In this document: positions 1-7,360 of the stretch, piece after piece
How positions within the stretch are numbered: position 1 is the stretch's first letter
Layout of the letters: each line of letters opens with the position of its first letter
Assembly: GCA_036172095.1 (NCBI GenBank)
Contig: JAVHSH010000017.1
Coordinates: forward strand, 1-15,765
Reading direction: 5' to 3'
Length of the DNA stretch: 15,765 nt
Source of the DNA: JAKBEU01 sp036172095
GTDB taxonomy: Bacteria; Patescibacteriota; Microgenomatia; UBA1406; GWC2-37-13
Made by a program: the position numbers and the translations under genes
The notes under the pieces: model-generated
The model's input: only the letters and a program-made list of their open reading frames with translations
Told to the model about the DNA's origin: nothing
The model's database searches: none

Positions 1-2
1 GT

Positions 3-2225
3 ACCACAGCAAATATTAAGTTAGGAAGTGATGCAAGTAATAGATATCTTAGTGGATCGATAGATGAAACTAAAATCTACAACTACGCCCGCACGTCCAG
101 ACAAATTATCGAAGATATGAATGCCGGCCACCCTCTCGGCGGCTCCCCTGTTGGCTCTCAAGTCGCATACTACAAATTTGATGAAGGATATGGAACAGCA
201 CTCAATAATTCTGGAAATGCAGGCTCTGCCATAAACAGTACTATTGTAAGTGCAACTCGCACGAACGAAGGAAAATATGGTAAAGGTATTAAACTATCTG
301 GAGCACAATATATATATGTCCCTGATAATTCGCTCCTCGATTTTGGAACGGGAGATTTTACAATATCAACATGGATTAAGACGGGAACTGTTGCTAATAA
401 TAAAAACCTATTTAACAAAGGTGCTGGGGCTGGTACAAGTGGGTGGAGGTTTGGACTCCTTAATGGAGTACCGGACATATTAGTTGGGGATACGATTGGA
501 TGGACAGAAGGAACACTCGGATCAACTTCTATTGCAGATGATGAATGGCATCATTTGGTTGTTGTTTACAATAGAAATGGAAATGCGGTTGGTTATGTCG
601 ACGGTAAACAAGTGGGAGTATTAGCTATTTCAACAAGAAATGGATCAGTTGACAATGCAAGCAATTTAAAAATGGGAGGGTCATTTTCAAATTTTGAAGG
701 ATTGATTGATGATGTAAAGTTTTATACTGCTGCCCTCTCAGCCGATGAAATAAAACTTGATTACAACCGCGGCTCGGCGATGGTGTTGGGAACTATGTCT
801 GATACTTCGGGGCTCTCTGGCGGCTCAATCGCTTCTTCTTCTGCCTCCGCCGCATACTGTATTCCTGGAGATACTACTAGCTGTAATTCTCCTGTGGGAG
901 AGTGGAATTTTGAGGAGAGAACAGGAACTATCGCCTACGATAAAAGTGGAAATAATAGAAATATCACTCTTTCTGGCTCTCCAATTTGGTCGACGGGAAA
1001 GATTGGCTCAAGTCTCCAATTCGAAGGATCACCAGACACCGCCAGCTTTACCGATCCAGGCATAAACGGTACAAATACCTTATCTATCGAATTTTGGATG
1101 TACAACGACTCATCTAATGCTAGTTGGGAGAATCCCTTTAGTTTTGGCGGCTCATTATTTCGGTTTGAAACTGGCACTACTCCTACCACAGATCTTGATA
1201 TTTTTAATCCTGGGATTGATTCTGCTGCTATCATTTGCACTGGTTGTATTGCATCTGACACGTGGCAACACATTAGTTTTACTTCCAACTCATCTAACTG
1301 GTATCTCTATGTTAATGGAGTTCAAAAAATTAGCGGAACAACCGATGGAACTCTAGCTGGCTCAAGTACAATATATCTAGGAACAAGAGATGGGTCTGCT
1401 CAATGGTGGAAGGGGAAGTTAGATGGTGTCAAACTCTACTCCTACGCCCGGACCCCTGCCCAAATCGCATGGGACTATAATCGTGGCGGGCCGGTTGGGT
1501 GGTGGAAGATGGATGAATGTCAAGGCATAGCCGCAAATGATTCATCGGGAAATGGAAACTCTGGAACAATAACGATTGGGGCTACCGGGAGCCAAACAGC
1601 CGTTGGCACCTGCACGACGAGCGGAACGGCCTGGTACAACGGCGTGACGGGGAAATATAATTCTTCTTTGAATTTTGATGGGCTGGATGATTATGTTAAT
1701 TTAGGTAATCCAAACATATTAAATAATATAACCACAAAAACTATATCTTTTTGGACCTATCTCAATGCACAAGTTGGCGCAGGGGGTATTGGTTCTCATT
1801 GGCTTAATAAAGGTGATAGTAGTGGAGGGTGGTTTGTATCTACTGATCCGGGAAACTCACGTAATATCTATGGCCAACATTTCGGTGCCGGCACCGCTGG
1901 AAGATGGTCTTTTCCCCAATTTTCAATTAGTCAATGGCATCATGTTGTAGTGACTTACGATCGTTCTTCTACCGCAAATAATCCATTAATTTATGTCGAC
2001 GGCATTTTACAAACAGTAACTCGCTACTCAACTCCAACAGGAACTGCCGGAGATGATTCAGCAAATAGTTTACTTGTAAGTAAATCACCTGGTTTTGATC
2101 GTTTTGTTGCCGGCCAGATCGATGACGTGCGTGTCTACAACTACGCCCTCACGCCCGTGCAAATTAAACAGGTTTACAATCAAGGAGGAGGAATTCGTTT
2201 TGGTCCAGCGACAGGGAGTCCATGA
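3..2225 (+). CDS. LamG-repeat surface protein (5' end outside window)
   Basis: The reading frame is open from the left edge (first full codon at 3) through an internal ATG at 117 to TGA at 2223-2225, so the visible 740 residues are the C-terminal part of a larger protein. It contains the end of one and three full concanavalin A-like (LamG) beta-sandwich repeats, at about 3-130, 165-785, 895-1490 and 1490-2190. Each begins with a G-W/Y-x-F/M-DE type strand (YYKFDEG, GEWNFEE, GWWKMDE) and ends with a G-x-(I/L)-D-(D/G/E)-V/T-K block followed by YxxAxxxxQI and YN-G (SIDETKIYNYA, LIDDVKFYTAA, KLDGVKLYSYA, QIDDVRVYNYA). Internal strands such as EWHHLVVVYNR and QWHHVVVTYDR are typical of the family. 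LamG repeats bind carbohydrate or protein ligands, so an extracellular adhesion role is likely but inferred. No C-terminal anchor is visible; the protein ends RFGPATGSP. The signal peptide would lie upstream of the window. Confidence 0.92.
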   Translation, partial: TTANIKLGSDASNRYLSGSIDETKIYNYARTSRQIIEDMNAGHPLGGSPVGSQVAYYKFDEGYGTALNNSGNAGSAINSTIVSATRTNEGKYGKGIKLSGAQYIYVPDNSLLDFGTGDFTISTWIKTGTVANNKNLFNKGAGAGTSGWRFGLLNGVPDILVGDTIGWTEGTLGSTSIADDEWHHLVVVYNRNGNAVGYVDGKQVGVLAISTRNGSVDNASNLKMGGSFSNFEGLIDDVKFYTAALSADEIKLDYNRGSAMVLGTMSDTSGLSGGSIASSSASAAYCIPGDTTSCNSPVGEWNFEERTGTIAYDKSGNNRNITLSGSPIWSTGKIGSSLQFEGSPDTASFTDPGINGTNTLSIEFWMYNDSSNASWENPFSFGGSLFRFETGTTPTTDLDIFNPGIDSAAIICTGCIASDTWQHISFTSNSSNWYLYVNGVQKISGTTDGTLAGSSTIYLGTRDGSAQWWKGKLDGVKLYSYARTPAQIAWDYNRGGPVGWWKMDECQGIAANDSSGNGNSGTITIGATGSQTAVGTCTTSGTAWYNGVTGKYNSSLNFDGLDDYVNLGNPNILNNITTKTISFWTYLNAQVGAGGIGSHWLNKGDSSGGWFVSTDPGNSRNIYGQHFGAGTAGRWSFPQFSISQWHHVVVTYDRSSTANNPLIYVDGILQTVTRYSTPTGTAGDDSANSLLVSKSPGFDRFVAGQIDDVRVYNYALTPVQIKQVYNQGGGIRFGPATGSP

Positions 2226-2236
2226 TGTACCAATTT

Positions 2237-2245
2237 TGATATACT
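2237..2245 (+). promoter_or_regulatory. Extended -10 promoter giving a leaderless transcript
   Basis: TGA-TATACT (TG at 2237-2238, hexamer 2240-2245) is a near-consensus extended -10 element. It ends 6 nt before the ATG at 2252, so transcription is predicted to start at the A of the start codon. There is no good -35 match 16-18 nt upstream, which extended -10 promoters can tolerate, and no Shine-Dalgarno sequence. Confidence 0.55.
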
Positions 2246-2251
2246 AAATCT

Positions 2252-2668
2252 ATGCAGAAGTTCTTGTTATCAGCAATATTGTTTTTCCTCGTGCTTATCT
2301 CTTTCTCATTGTTCTTCTTTTTCTATGAGACTCAGTTTTTTGGAAGTAAAGCCAGTATGACGAGAGTCGATATTTCCGCCGATAATTCCTATGTATTTAC
2401 AAATCCTCTTAAAGCGCAAGCTGACGGTAAAGAAAAGATACGAGTAACGGTTTTTATCCTCAATAGCCAAGGGCTTGGTGTCTTAGGTAAGAATGTAAGT
2501 ATTAGCCTTGATTCACATCTTACGCTTGATGCAGTCCAGGCGGCGACCGATCAGTCAGGTAAGGCGCTATTTGATATCTCAACAACGACTCCGGGAGAAT
2601 ATTATCTTGAAGTGAGTGTGGACGAGTTTAAACTACCTCAGAAGACACGGTTAACATTCTTGCAGTAG
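2252..2668 (+). CDS. Membrane-anchored single Ig-like (Big_1/invasin-type) domain protein
   Basis: 138 residues. Residues 4-25 form a very hydrophobic Phe/Leu-rich segment that should be an uncleaved N-terminal anchor or signal peptide. The rest is one bacterial Ig-like domain of the invasin/intimin group 1 type: the pattern ADGKEKIRVTVFILNSQG (about 57-74), a G-x-NVSISLD strand, then ATDQSGKALFDISTTTPGEYYLEV (about 98-121). The domain is displayed outside the cytoplasmic membrane; ligand and role are unknown. The gene starts 26 nt after the LamG gene with its own -10 element, so it need not be cotranscribed. Its last 41 nt overlap the 3' end of the convergent gene on the other strand. Confidence 0.8.
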   Translation: MQKFLLSAILFFLVLISFSLFFFFYETQFFGSKASMTRVDISADNSYVFTNPLKAQADGKEKIRVTVFILNSQGLGVLGKNVSISLDSHLTLDAVQAATDQSGKALFDISTTTPGEYYLEVSVDEFKLPQKTRLTFLQ

Positions 2669-3680
2669 GGAGAGCTAATGCAACTGTACGCATACCCAAT
2701 TTGTTTTCTTCTTCCTTATATAATTCATGGGCGGCAAGCATAAGACTTGAGTGTCGCAATGCAAGCCAATTTTGTCGATGTCTACTGATGATGTGCGGAT
2801 TGAAAAAATGCTTCAGGAAGTACATAAGCAACAAATAGAGCTGCGTGATAATGATGAGTTCTTTCAGATGAAGTTTCAGAAAAGTTAGGATGTTGGCAAG
2901 GAATCTGAAAAGGAGCATCCAGACAGGGAATATATCCAAAATCAACGTCAGTCCTTTTGGTGTCGAGCTTCCATCATATATCGCTCTCGTGAACATGCGC
3001 AGGAACTGGGAGCTTGCGGTGGGTAATGTAAGTGAATACTCGCCCTTTTTGTTTGATTTAAGGTCAAATTGCGGAATTGTATAGGCATATGCTGTTGGAA
3101 TGAATGACAACTTCTTTTGTTTGCTTTCATCCGTGAACATAGCAAGTTTGACGTCAGCATTCGGTATCGTTTGGCCGGTAAGCGTCACACTGTCTCCAAT
3201 ATAGGCATTTCCGCTACTGATTGATGTTGAGGGAGGCAGGAGAACCGGCCCAATCTGCTTACTATCTTGACTTCCTGGAGGGGGAATACAGAGAGGAGGG
3301 GTAGTCCGCTCTTCCGTATCATGAGCGACCAGGCAGACGTCCTCTCTGAATTGCGAAAGGCTTAAGTATTTAAACAGAAAATACCCTTCACTATTTGCAA
3401 AGACCTCATTGTGTATTCCCGGATTTTGGATGACGACCAATGCATTTGGAGAAGTATAGCCGAACATATTGAAATAGGATGAACCGATAGGAGGAGGTGT
3501 GATAGTTGGCACGACAGAAGGAGTCGGGGTGATTTGTTCCTCAACTATTCCCACAGCAGCAGAAACCGTTGTGTCTCCTGGATTTACAGATAAGTCATCT
3601 GCCGCGAGAGTGGATCTTGCTGAAACGAATACCGTTAGGACAACGAGAACATAAACAATGTTTTTAGTATGGACGTTCAT
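2628..3680 (-). CDS. Secreted/membrane protein with two carboxypeptidase-regulatory-like domains and C-terminal membrane segments
   Basis: 350 residues from the ATG at 3680, which shares one base with the TGA of the upstream gene (TGATG). An in-frame TTG at 3683 is possible but less likely. Residues 1-26 are a signal peptide ending STLA. A Pro/Thr linker (TPTPSVVPTITPPP, about 51-64) leads to two small beta domains with the G-x-TxPNAxV signature (FGYTSPNALVVI at 73-84, LTGQTIPNADVKL at 167-179), each followed by a GEY/GYF turn; these resemble carboxypeptidase-regulatory-like folds. Residues about 250-269 and 274-292 are hydrophobic, and a basic/mixed tail of about 58 residues follows. It is the last gene of the three-gene surface operon, and the membrane part suggests it anchors or organises that system. 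Function is not known. The tail overlaps the convergent Ig-like gene by 41 nt. Confidence 0.78.
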   Translation of the reverse strand: MNVHTKNIVYVLVVLTVFVSARSTLAADDLSVNPGDTTVSAAVGIVEEQITPTPSVVPTITPPPIGSSYFNMFGYTSPNALVVIQNPGIHNEVFANSEGYFLFKYLSLSQFREDVCLVAHDTEERTTPPLCIPPPGSQDSKQIGPVLLPPSTSISSGNAYIGDSVTLTGQTIPNADVKLAMFTDESKQKKLSFIPTAYAYTIPQFDLKSNKKGEYSLTLPTASSQFLRMFTRAIYDGSSTPKGLTLILDIFPVWMLLFRFLANILTFLKLHLKELIIITQLYLLLMYFLKHFFNPHIISRHRQNWLALRHSSLMLAAHELYKEEENKLGMRTVALALPTARMLTVSSEVV

Positions 3681-4681
3681 CAATCGCGTTTTTTTAACTC
3701 ACTCTTGAGTTTTTCGATTTCCTTGCGTTCTTCCTTAATCTCTTCTTCAAGAGTGGCCTCTTTGACGATTAAGCCCTTATAGATGCTCTTTCCGATGATG
3801 AATAGGATGATGAGTGCGAGGACAATTATAGTTGCTACTTTCCAAGGGAATACCCATACATACAACGTCTTCATGAAAGGAAGATTTGAATCCCCGTATT
3901 TGCCTTGAAGAGTGATGGAATATCTCCCAATCATATATTTTTGACCGACAGAAGCAGTATATGCTTTTGCTGTCTCAGGGAATATACGCTGATCCTTGAT
4001 GGCGACAGAGTCGACCTCAGAACTCATGAGATTTTTTGCTGTCACTGTTCCAACAGGAGAGATATGAACATCGCCTTTATTGTATAAATCAAATGACACC
4101 TTGACTGGTCCATATTCAAGGAATTGAGGGGCAGTAAATCCGACAACCGACATATCCTGCTTGCATGTTTGTGATTTTGTCTTCAGATTGACCAAGGCAC
4201 CAATCTTATTGATGATTGATGATTCTGATTTTGTCTGTTGACCTTCAGATCCGATTGGAGCTAGTTCAAACGGCTCGAAATAGACGATAGCATAGTGTCC
4301 ACATGGCCCAACCTCTTCTGGAGGATTGACGGATATGTTTACCGCAACATAGTCATTTGCTGGGACAGCAACCTCAGAGTTCAATGGAGTAATCCATTTT
4401 GCCGCTGCATACTTCATACTTACTTGTTTATCATCAACAATGATTGGTGTACCTTCTTTATCTGAGATGACATAATCTGCAACCTTTATTTTTCCATTGA
4501 TTAATGTGTTACTGTTGTTCCTGAATTGAAGAAGAAATCTACTGGGAGTGCCAGGAGTAATTTGTTGTTCAACGACTGCAGGATACACAGTAAGGTCAAG
4601 CTTCGACTGTGCTAATGCGGGAACTACTAACACTGCTGAAAGTAAAACGGACGTGGTTAGAGCGAATAGTAGTTTTTTCAT
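3680..4681 (-). CDS. DUF916-like (WxL-interacting-protein-like) surface protein with C-terminal membrane anchor and coiled coil
   Basis: 333 residues. A signal peptide ends PALA at residue 24. The ectodomain (25-280) starts with LDLTVYPAVVEQQITPGT, followed by a long beta-sandwich with a mid-strand FRNNSNTLINGKIKV and GHYAIVYFEP (128-137). This resembles the DUF916 domain of Gram-positive WxL-interacting proteins; the match is by pattern only. A second beta domain covers about 180-262. A strong transmembrane helix at 281-303 is followed by a charged Glu/Lys helix (308-332) that should be a cytoplasmic coiled coil. Two or three Cys (C127, C173) may form a disulfide. Its ATG shares one base with the stop of the upstream gene (TAATG), so translation is probably coupled. 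A paralogue with the same layout lies at 9649-10698. Confidence 0.8.
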   Translation of the reverse strand: MKKLLFALTTSVLLSAVLVVPALAQSKLDLTVYPAVVEQQITPGTPSRFLLQFRNNSNTLINGKIKVADYVISDKEGTPIIVDDKQVSMKYAAAKWITPLNSEVAVPANDYVAVNISVNPPEEVGPCGHYAIVYFEPFELAPIGSEGQQTKSESSIINKIGALVNLKTKSQTCKQDMSVVGFTAPQFLEYGPVKVSFDLYNKGDVHISPVGTVTAKNLMSSEVDSVAIKDQRIFPETAKAYTASVGQKYMIGRYSITLQGKYGDSNLPFMKTLYVWVFPWKVATIIVLALIILFIIGKSIYKGLIVKEATLEEEIKEERKEIEKLKSELKKRD

Positions 4682-6180
4682 TAGAATCTAGGTGTCGCAA
4701 TGTATGTTAATTTGTTAAAGTAGTATCCGGTTGCTTGAGTTGTGTCTACCGACAGTAGATAACACACTGCTATTTGTGATCCAGCTGTTCCTGTAGCCTT
4801 TGACATGATTGTTTGAGGAGCAGTTCCGAAAATTTTGAATGTTGCACCAGTCCATGCTGCTTCGGTACCTGTGATATTACCTAAAGTATATCCGAATCCG
4901 TTATTAGCTGGCGTCGCCCATGCTGCAGCTGTCACAGCTGTACATGTCCCATCACAGCTTCCATCAAGGATCGTTTGTGCTCCTGCCGCTGTCTTTAGTG
5001 CATTGTCGTATAGGGCCGTGACAACATATCCGTTCGCCGAGTTCGTTTGGATATAGATTTCTTGCTCAGCCCGATAGAATGTGTCATATGAGGTCACCGA
5101 TCCGAAGTTTACGGCTGTTGGGGTGGTCGCGACAGTTGTCGTGAATGTACCACCATTACATTCCGTGACTGCGGTTGATGCAGGGACAGTATAACTTGCA
5201 TTTACGTGCCCTGTACTTGCTGGGTTTATTTTGTATGTCAAAGCTTCTTCAACTGTTGCGGAGACAAGAACACCATCGATTGGGTTCACTTTGATGAGAG
5301 TATCATCGTATGTTGTTCCACCGCCACTGTTTGTCGACTTGATCTCCATCGAAAGGGAATCTGAAACACCTCGTATATGGGATGTGCCCACAGGAGCTGG
5401 ATTTAGGAATCTGAGGTTTTTCGTTGAGGTATGCCCTAAGGTAAAGCTATATGTCGTTGATGCATTCAATGCACTACTTAATGTGATAGTTACTGTATGC
5501 GCTGTTGTCGCTGATGATAATGCCACTGCTGAGGCTGTGAATCCTGTTGGAGTGAAACAAGCATTTGATGTACATCCTGTGCCAGCTAACAAATCTGCTG
5601 GTAACTTTGCTGAATCGAATCCACCGCTATCTGGTATACCATCGCTATAGAGTGATGTTGCGGCTGGGATGATAAGGACAACCTTGTCGCCTGAAGCGAG
5701 AGGTGTTGTTGGTCTGAGAGACGCAGTAAGCACACCACTTTGTGTTGAGACAACATAATCTCCTGTATTGACTGTACCCGTCATGGCAGGAGAGAAGAAT
5801 GCAACCTGATTTGCTACATTTGGATTGTTTGTGACCGAGTAGTTTCCATAACTGACCGAGGGATCCGTTGAGTTCTTACATCCGGCACCAACGCCAGGAG
5901 CACCATTGAAACACAAGATATCCTCAGGAAACAGATTGCCCACATTATTGTCTGGATACCCAGCGTTGAGGATAGTAAGTGTTGAAGATCCAGCTGCAAC
6001 ACCTCCACTGACCGCACCTTTAAATGAATAACGAGAATTACCAAGGGTTACAAATGCTTGTTGGAATGGACCAGCTGCAGAGACAGGACGAGGGGAGTAT
6101 GCCAAGAAAACATATCCCAATTGGAAAATAATAAGTCCAACCGAAACAATTTTATAAGCAATCTTTTTCATATTAACCAT
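4681..6180 (-). CDS. Secreted beta-rich surface protein with C-terminal ATP-x-F tail
   Basis: About 499 residues from the ATG at 6180. An upstream in-frame ATG at 6228 lies inside the promoter spacer and is rejected; ATG 6180 follows GAGAAG at good Shine-Dalgarno spacing, and a further ATG at 6171 is possible. A signal peptide (KKIAYKIVS... to PVSAA, about residues 4-36) is followed by a Thr/Ser/Ala-rich beta protein with low charge. The C-terminal third holds a core of NGYVVTALYD, CDGTC, then NNGFGYTLGN, and the protein ends YYFNKLTYIATPRF. The same core and ending occur in the protein encoded at 10698-11498. No membrane anchor, sortase motif or autotransporter is visible, so the tail may mediate attachment to the coupled downstream anchored protein; this is inference. 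First gene of the operon. Confidence 0.82.
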   Translation of the reverse strand: MVNMKKIAYKIVSVGLIIFQLGYVFLAYSPRPVSAAGPFQQAFVTLGNSRYSFKGAVSGGVAAGSSTLTILNAGYPDNNVGNLFPEDILCFNGAPGVGAGCKNSTDPSVSYGNYSVTNNPNVANQVAFFSPAMTGTVNTGDYVVSTQSGVLTASLRPTTPLASGDKVVLIIPAATSLYSDGIPDSGGFDSAKLPADLLAGTGCTSNACFTPTGFTASAVALSSATTAHTVTITLSSALNASTTYSFTLGHTSTKNLRFLNPAPVGTSHIRGVSDSLSMEIKSTNSGGGTTYDDTLIKVNPIDGVLVSATVEEALTYKINPASTGHVNASYTVPASTAVTECNGGTFTTTVATTPTAVNFGSVTSYDTFYRAEQEIYIQTNSANGYVVTALYDNALKTAAGAQTILDGSCDGTCTAVTAAAWATPANNGFGYTLGNITGTEAAWTGATFKIFGTAPQTIMSKATGTAGSQIAVCYLLSVDTTQATGYYFNKLTYIATPRF

Positions 6181-6216
6181 ATTAATTTCTTCTCTCGAAA
6201 TATTATAACTATCTTC

Positions 6217-6245
6217 ATTAAAGGACATTCGGTATGAGTTGTCAA
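6217..6245 (-). promoter_or_regulatory. Promoter of the three-gene surface operon
   Basis: On the minus strand TTGACA (6245-6240) is followed after exactly 17 nt by TTTAAT (6222-6217), giving a leader of about 30 nt that carries GAGAAG ahead of the ATG at 6180. A second -10-like TATAAT lies at 6207-6202 without a -35. Unlike most other promoters in the window, this one yields a normal leader with a ribosome binding site. Confidence 0.55.
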
Positions 6246-6282
6246 GGGGATTTCATGAATGGAGGAGTAATGATAAATTGTA

Positions 6283-6335
6283 TATATAGCATTAAATATA
6301 TAGCATTAAAGCATTAACAGGTATTAGTAGGTATT
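6283..6335. repeat. Tandem repeats between divergent promoters (possible operator)
   Basis: Two perfect head-to-tail copies of a 14-bp unit TATATAGCATTAAA lie at 6283-6296 and 6297-6310, followed by a partial copy GCATTAA at 6311-6317. Immediately after, AGGTATT occurs twice (6319-6325 and 6329-6335) with a 10-bp period, one helical turn. The block sits between the surface-operon promoter and the PaaX-like promoter. Close phasing suggests a protein-binding site, possibly for the adjacent regulator. Slipped-strand low-complexity sequence is the alternative. Confidence 0.6.
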
Positions 6336-6385
6336 TTTTATTCTGCGATAATTCCACGACGTCTATCTATATTTATTTTTACATC

Positions 6386-6414
6386 TTGACATGTATTTTC
6401 TCGTCTGTTATAGT
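6386..6414 (+). promoter_or_regulatory. Consensus sigma70 promoter, near-leaderless, for the PaaX-like gene
   Basis: TTGACA (6386-6391), a 17-nt spacer and TATAGT (6409-6414) match the housekeeping consensus at nearly every position. The -10 ends 9 nt before the ATG at 6424, so the transcript start is predicted at about 6421-6422 with a leader of 2-3 nt. The in-frame ATG at 6391 overlaps the -35 and cannot be on this transcript. Confidence 0.7.
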
Positions 6415-6423
6415 GAGCCGTAT

Positions 6424-7170
6424 ATGGGAATAAAAGAACGTCGGACGAAAATATTACTCGCTCTTTTTCTTTTATCAAACGTTGATTTTAAAGAGGTTGC
6501 TCTGGATGAAAAAACACAGCAGCTTTTTGATTTCTCACTTAACTTGAAAACAAAATCAACACTAACATCACTTGTCAAAGTAGGAGAGATTGAAAAGGGG
6601 ACATCAAACGATGAGACACCATCCTATAAACTTACAGTCAAAGGATTCCAAGCACTCAGTCTTGAATTTCCGTCATTCAGATTCTTGAAAGAACAGTGGG
6701 ATAAAAAACTTCGCATCATTTCGTATGAAATTCCAGAAAGCAAGCGAGAGCTTCGCGACCGTCTCAGAAGAGAGATGCAGGGATGGGGTTTGGGACCATG
6801 GCACAGGTCATTTTGGTTAACGCCACACCCAGTCATCGAACCACTTAGAAATCTTGTTGGAGGAAAAGCAGAAGAACAATATTGTCAGGCATTTGAAGCA
6901 GATCATGTTTTTGGTGATAGAGTAACCCTTATTGAAAAAGTTTGGGGCAAATCAACTCTTGATAAAAAATATAGAGAACTTTTCAAGAAATGGCACGGCA
7001 TCCTATCAGGAGATGGAGAGAAGGTCACTAAATTTATGAATGTGCTTAAAGAATATATTACTGTCCTTCGGGAAGATCCGGGATTACCAAAAGAACTCAT
7101 CGGAGAAAGTTGGATTGGGTTTGAAGCAATGAATATATTCAAGGAAATCCAAGGAATATTGCTTTCGTAA
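6424..7170 (+). CDS. PaaX-family transcriptional regulator
   Basis: 248 residues from the ATG at 6424; the upstream ATG at 6391 is excluded because it lies in the promoter. The N-terminal ~85 residues form a winged-helix region ending SYKLTVKGFQAL. The central part WDKKLRIISYEIPESKRELR (92-111), then RLRREMQGWGLGPWHRSFWLTP, is the Cas2-like domain typical of PaaX regulators (WDG-W-h-V-FDIPE..R--R--LR--L---GF--l--S-W--P). The C-terminal block DPGLPKELIGESWIGFEAMNIF (218-239) matches the PaaX C-terminal DP-LP--LLP--W-G--A--LF pattern. Characterised PaaX represses phenylacetate catabolism and responds to phenylacetyl-CoA, but no such pathway is near, so the ligand here is unknown. It is divergent from the surface operon and may regulate it or itself through the tandem repeats between them. 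Its 3' end overlaps the convergent small gene by 87 nt. Confidence 0.85.
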   Translation: MGIKERRTKILLALFLLSNVDFKEVALDEKTQQLFDFSLNLKTKSTLTSLVKVGEIEKGTSNDETPSYKLTVKGFQALSLEFPSFRFLKEQWDKKLRIISYEIPESKRELRDRLRREMQGWGLGPWHRSFWLTPHPVIEPLRNLVGGKAEEQYCQAFEADHVFGDRVTLIEKVWGKSTLDKKYRELFKKWHGILSGDGEKVTKFMNVLKEYITVLREDPGLPKELIGESWIGFEAMNIFKEIQGILLS

Positions 7171-7359
7171 ACACCACTTCACATATATATCTTTGATTTG
7201 TGTATCGTCGTATACAAATCTAGCAATTCTCGCATATACCAGCAGTGACGCCTTATGCTTCGTTTTCCCCACCCACCCTAAAGTTTTGATGGCATAAATG
7301 TCACGTGCTTTGCATATTGCTTCGAATTGCTTAAAACCAAAAGTGCCGTCTTCAGCCAC
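7084..7359 (-). CDS. Small hypothetical protein
   Basis: 91 residues. The GTG start at 7359 lies one base after the TAA of the upstream MBL gene, as expected for an operon. No family is recognised. The first ~65 residues look like a soluble basic protein (GTFGFKQFEAICKARDIY, then KTLGWVGKTKHKASLLV) with balanced charge and codon use like its neighbours. The last ~29 residues run antisense to the 3' end of the PaaX-like gene, so at least that part is constrained by another frame. It could be a genuine short gene or a fortuitous extension of a shorter one. Confidence 0.5.
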   Translation of the reverse strand: MAEDGTFGFKQFEAICKARDIYAIKTLGWVGKTKHKASLLVYARIARFVYDDTQIKDIYVKWCLRKQYSLDFLEYIHCFKPNPTFSDEFFW

Positions 7360-7360
7360 T

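Noticed and set aside
5231..5650. 139-codon plus-strand frame opposite the large secreted surface protein.
   Set aside because: It is a mirror of the Thr/Ser/Val-rich codons on the real strand, with no promoter, no start context and no recognisable motif.
6270..6317. A 15-codon frame after a perfect GGAGGA, upstream of the PaaX-like gene (possible leader peptide).
   Set aside because: The PaaX-like promoter lies downstream of it and no plus-strand promoter precedes it; the frame consists mostly of the tandem repeat.
6283..6317. Possible CRISPR array or replication iterons.
   Set aside because: Units are 14 bp and directly adjacent with no spacers, there are only two full copies, and no cas or replication gene is present.
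6391..6423. Earlier in-frame ATG for the PaaX-like gene.
   Set aside because: It overlaps the TTGACA -35 element, and the extra 11 residues are not part of the PaaX family start.
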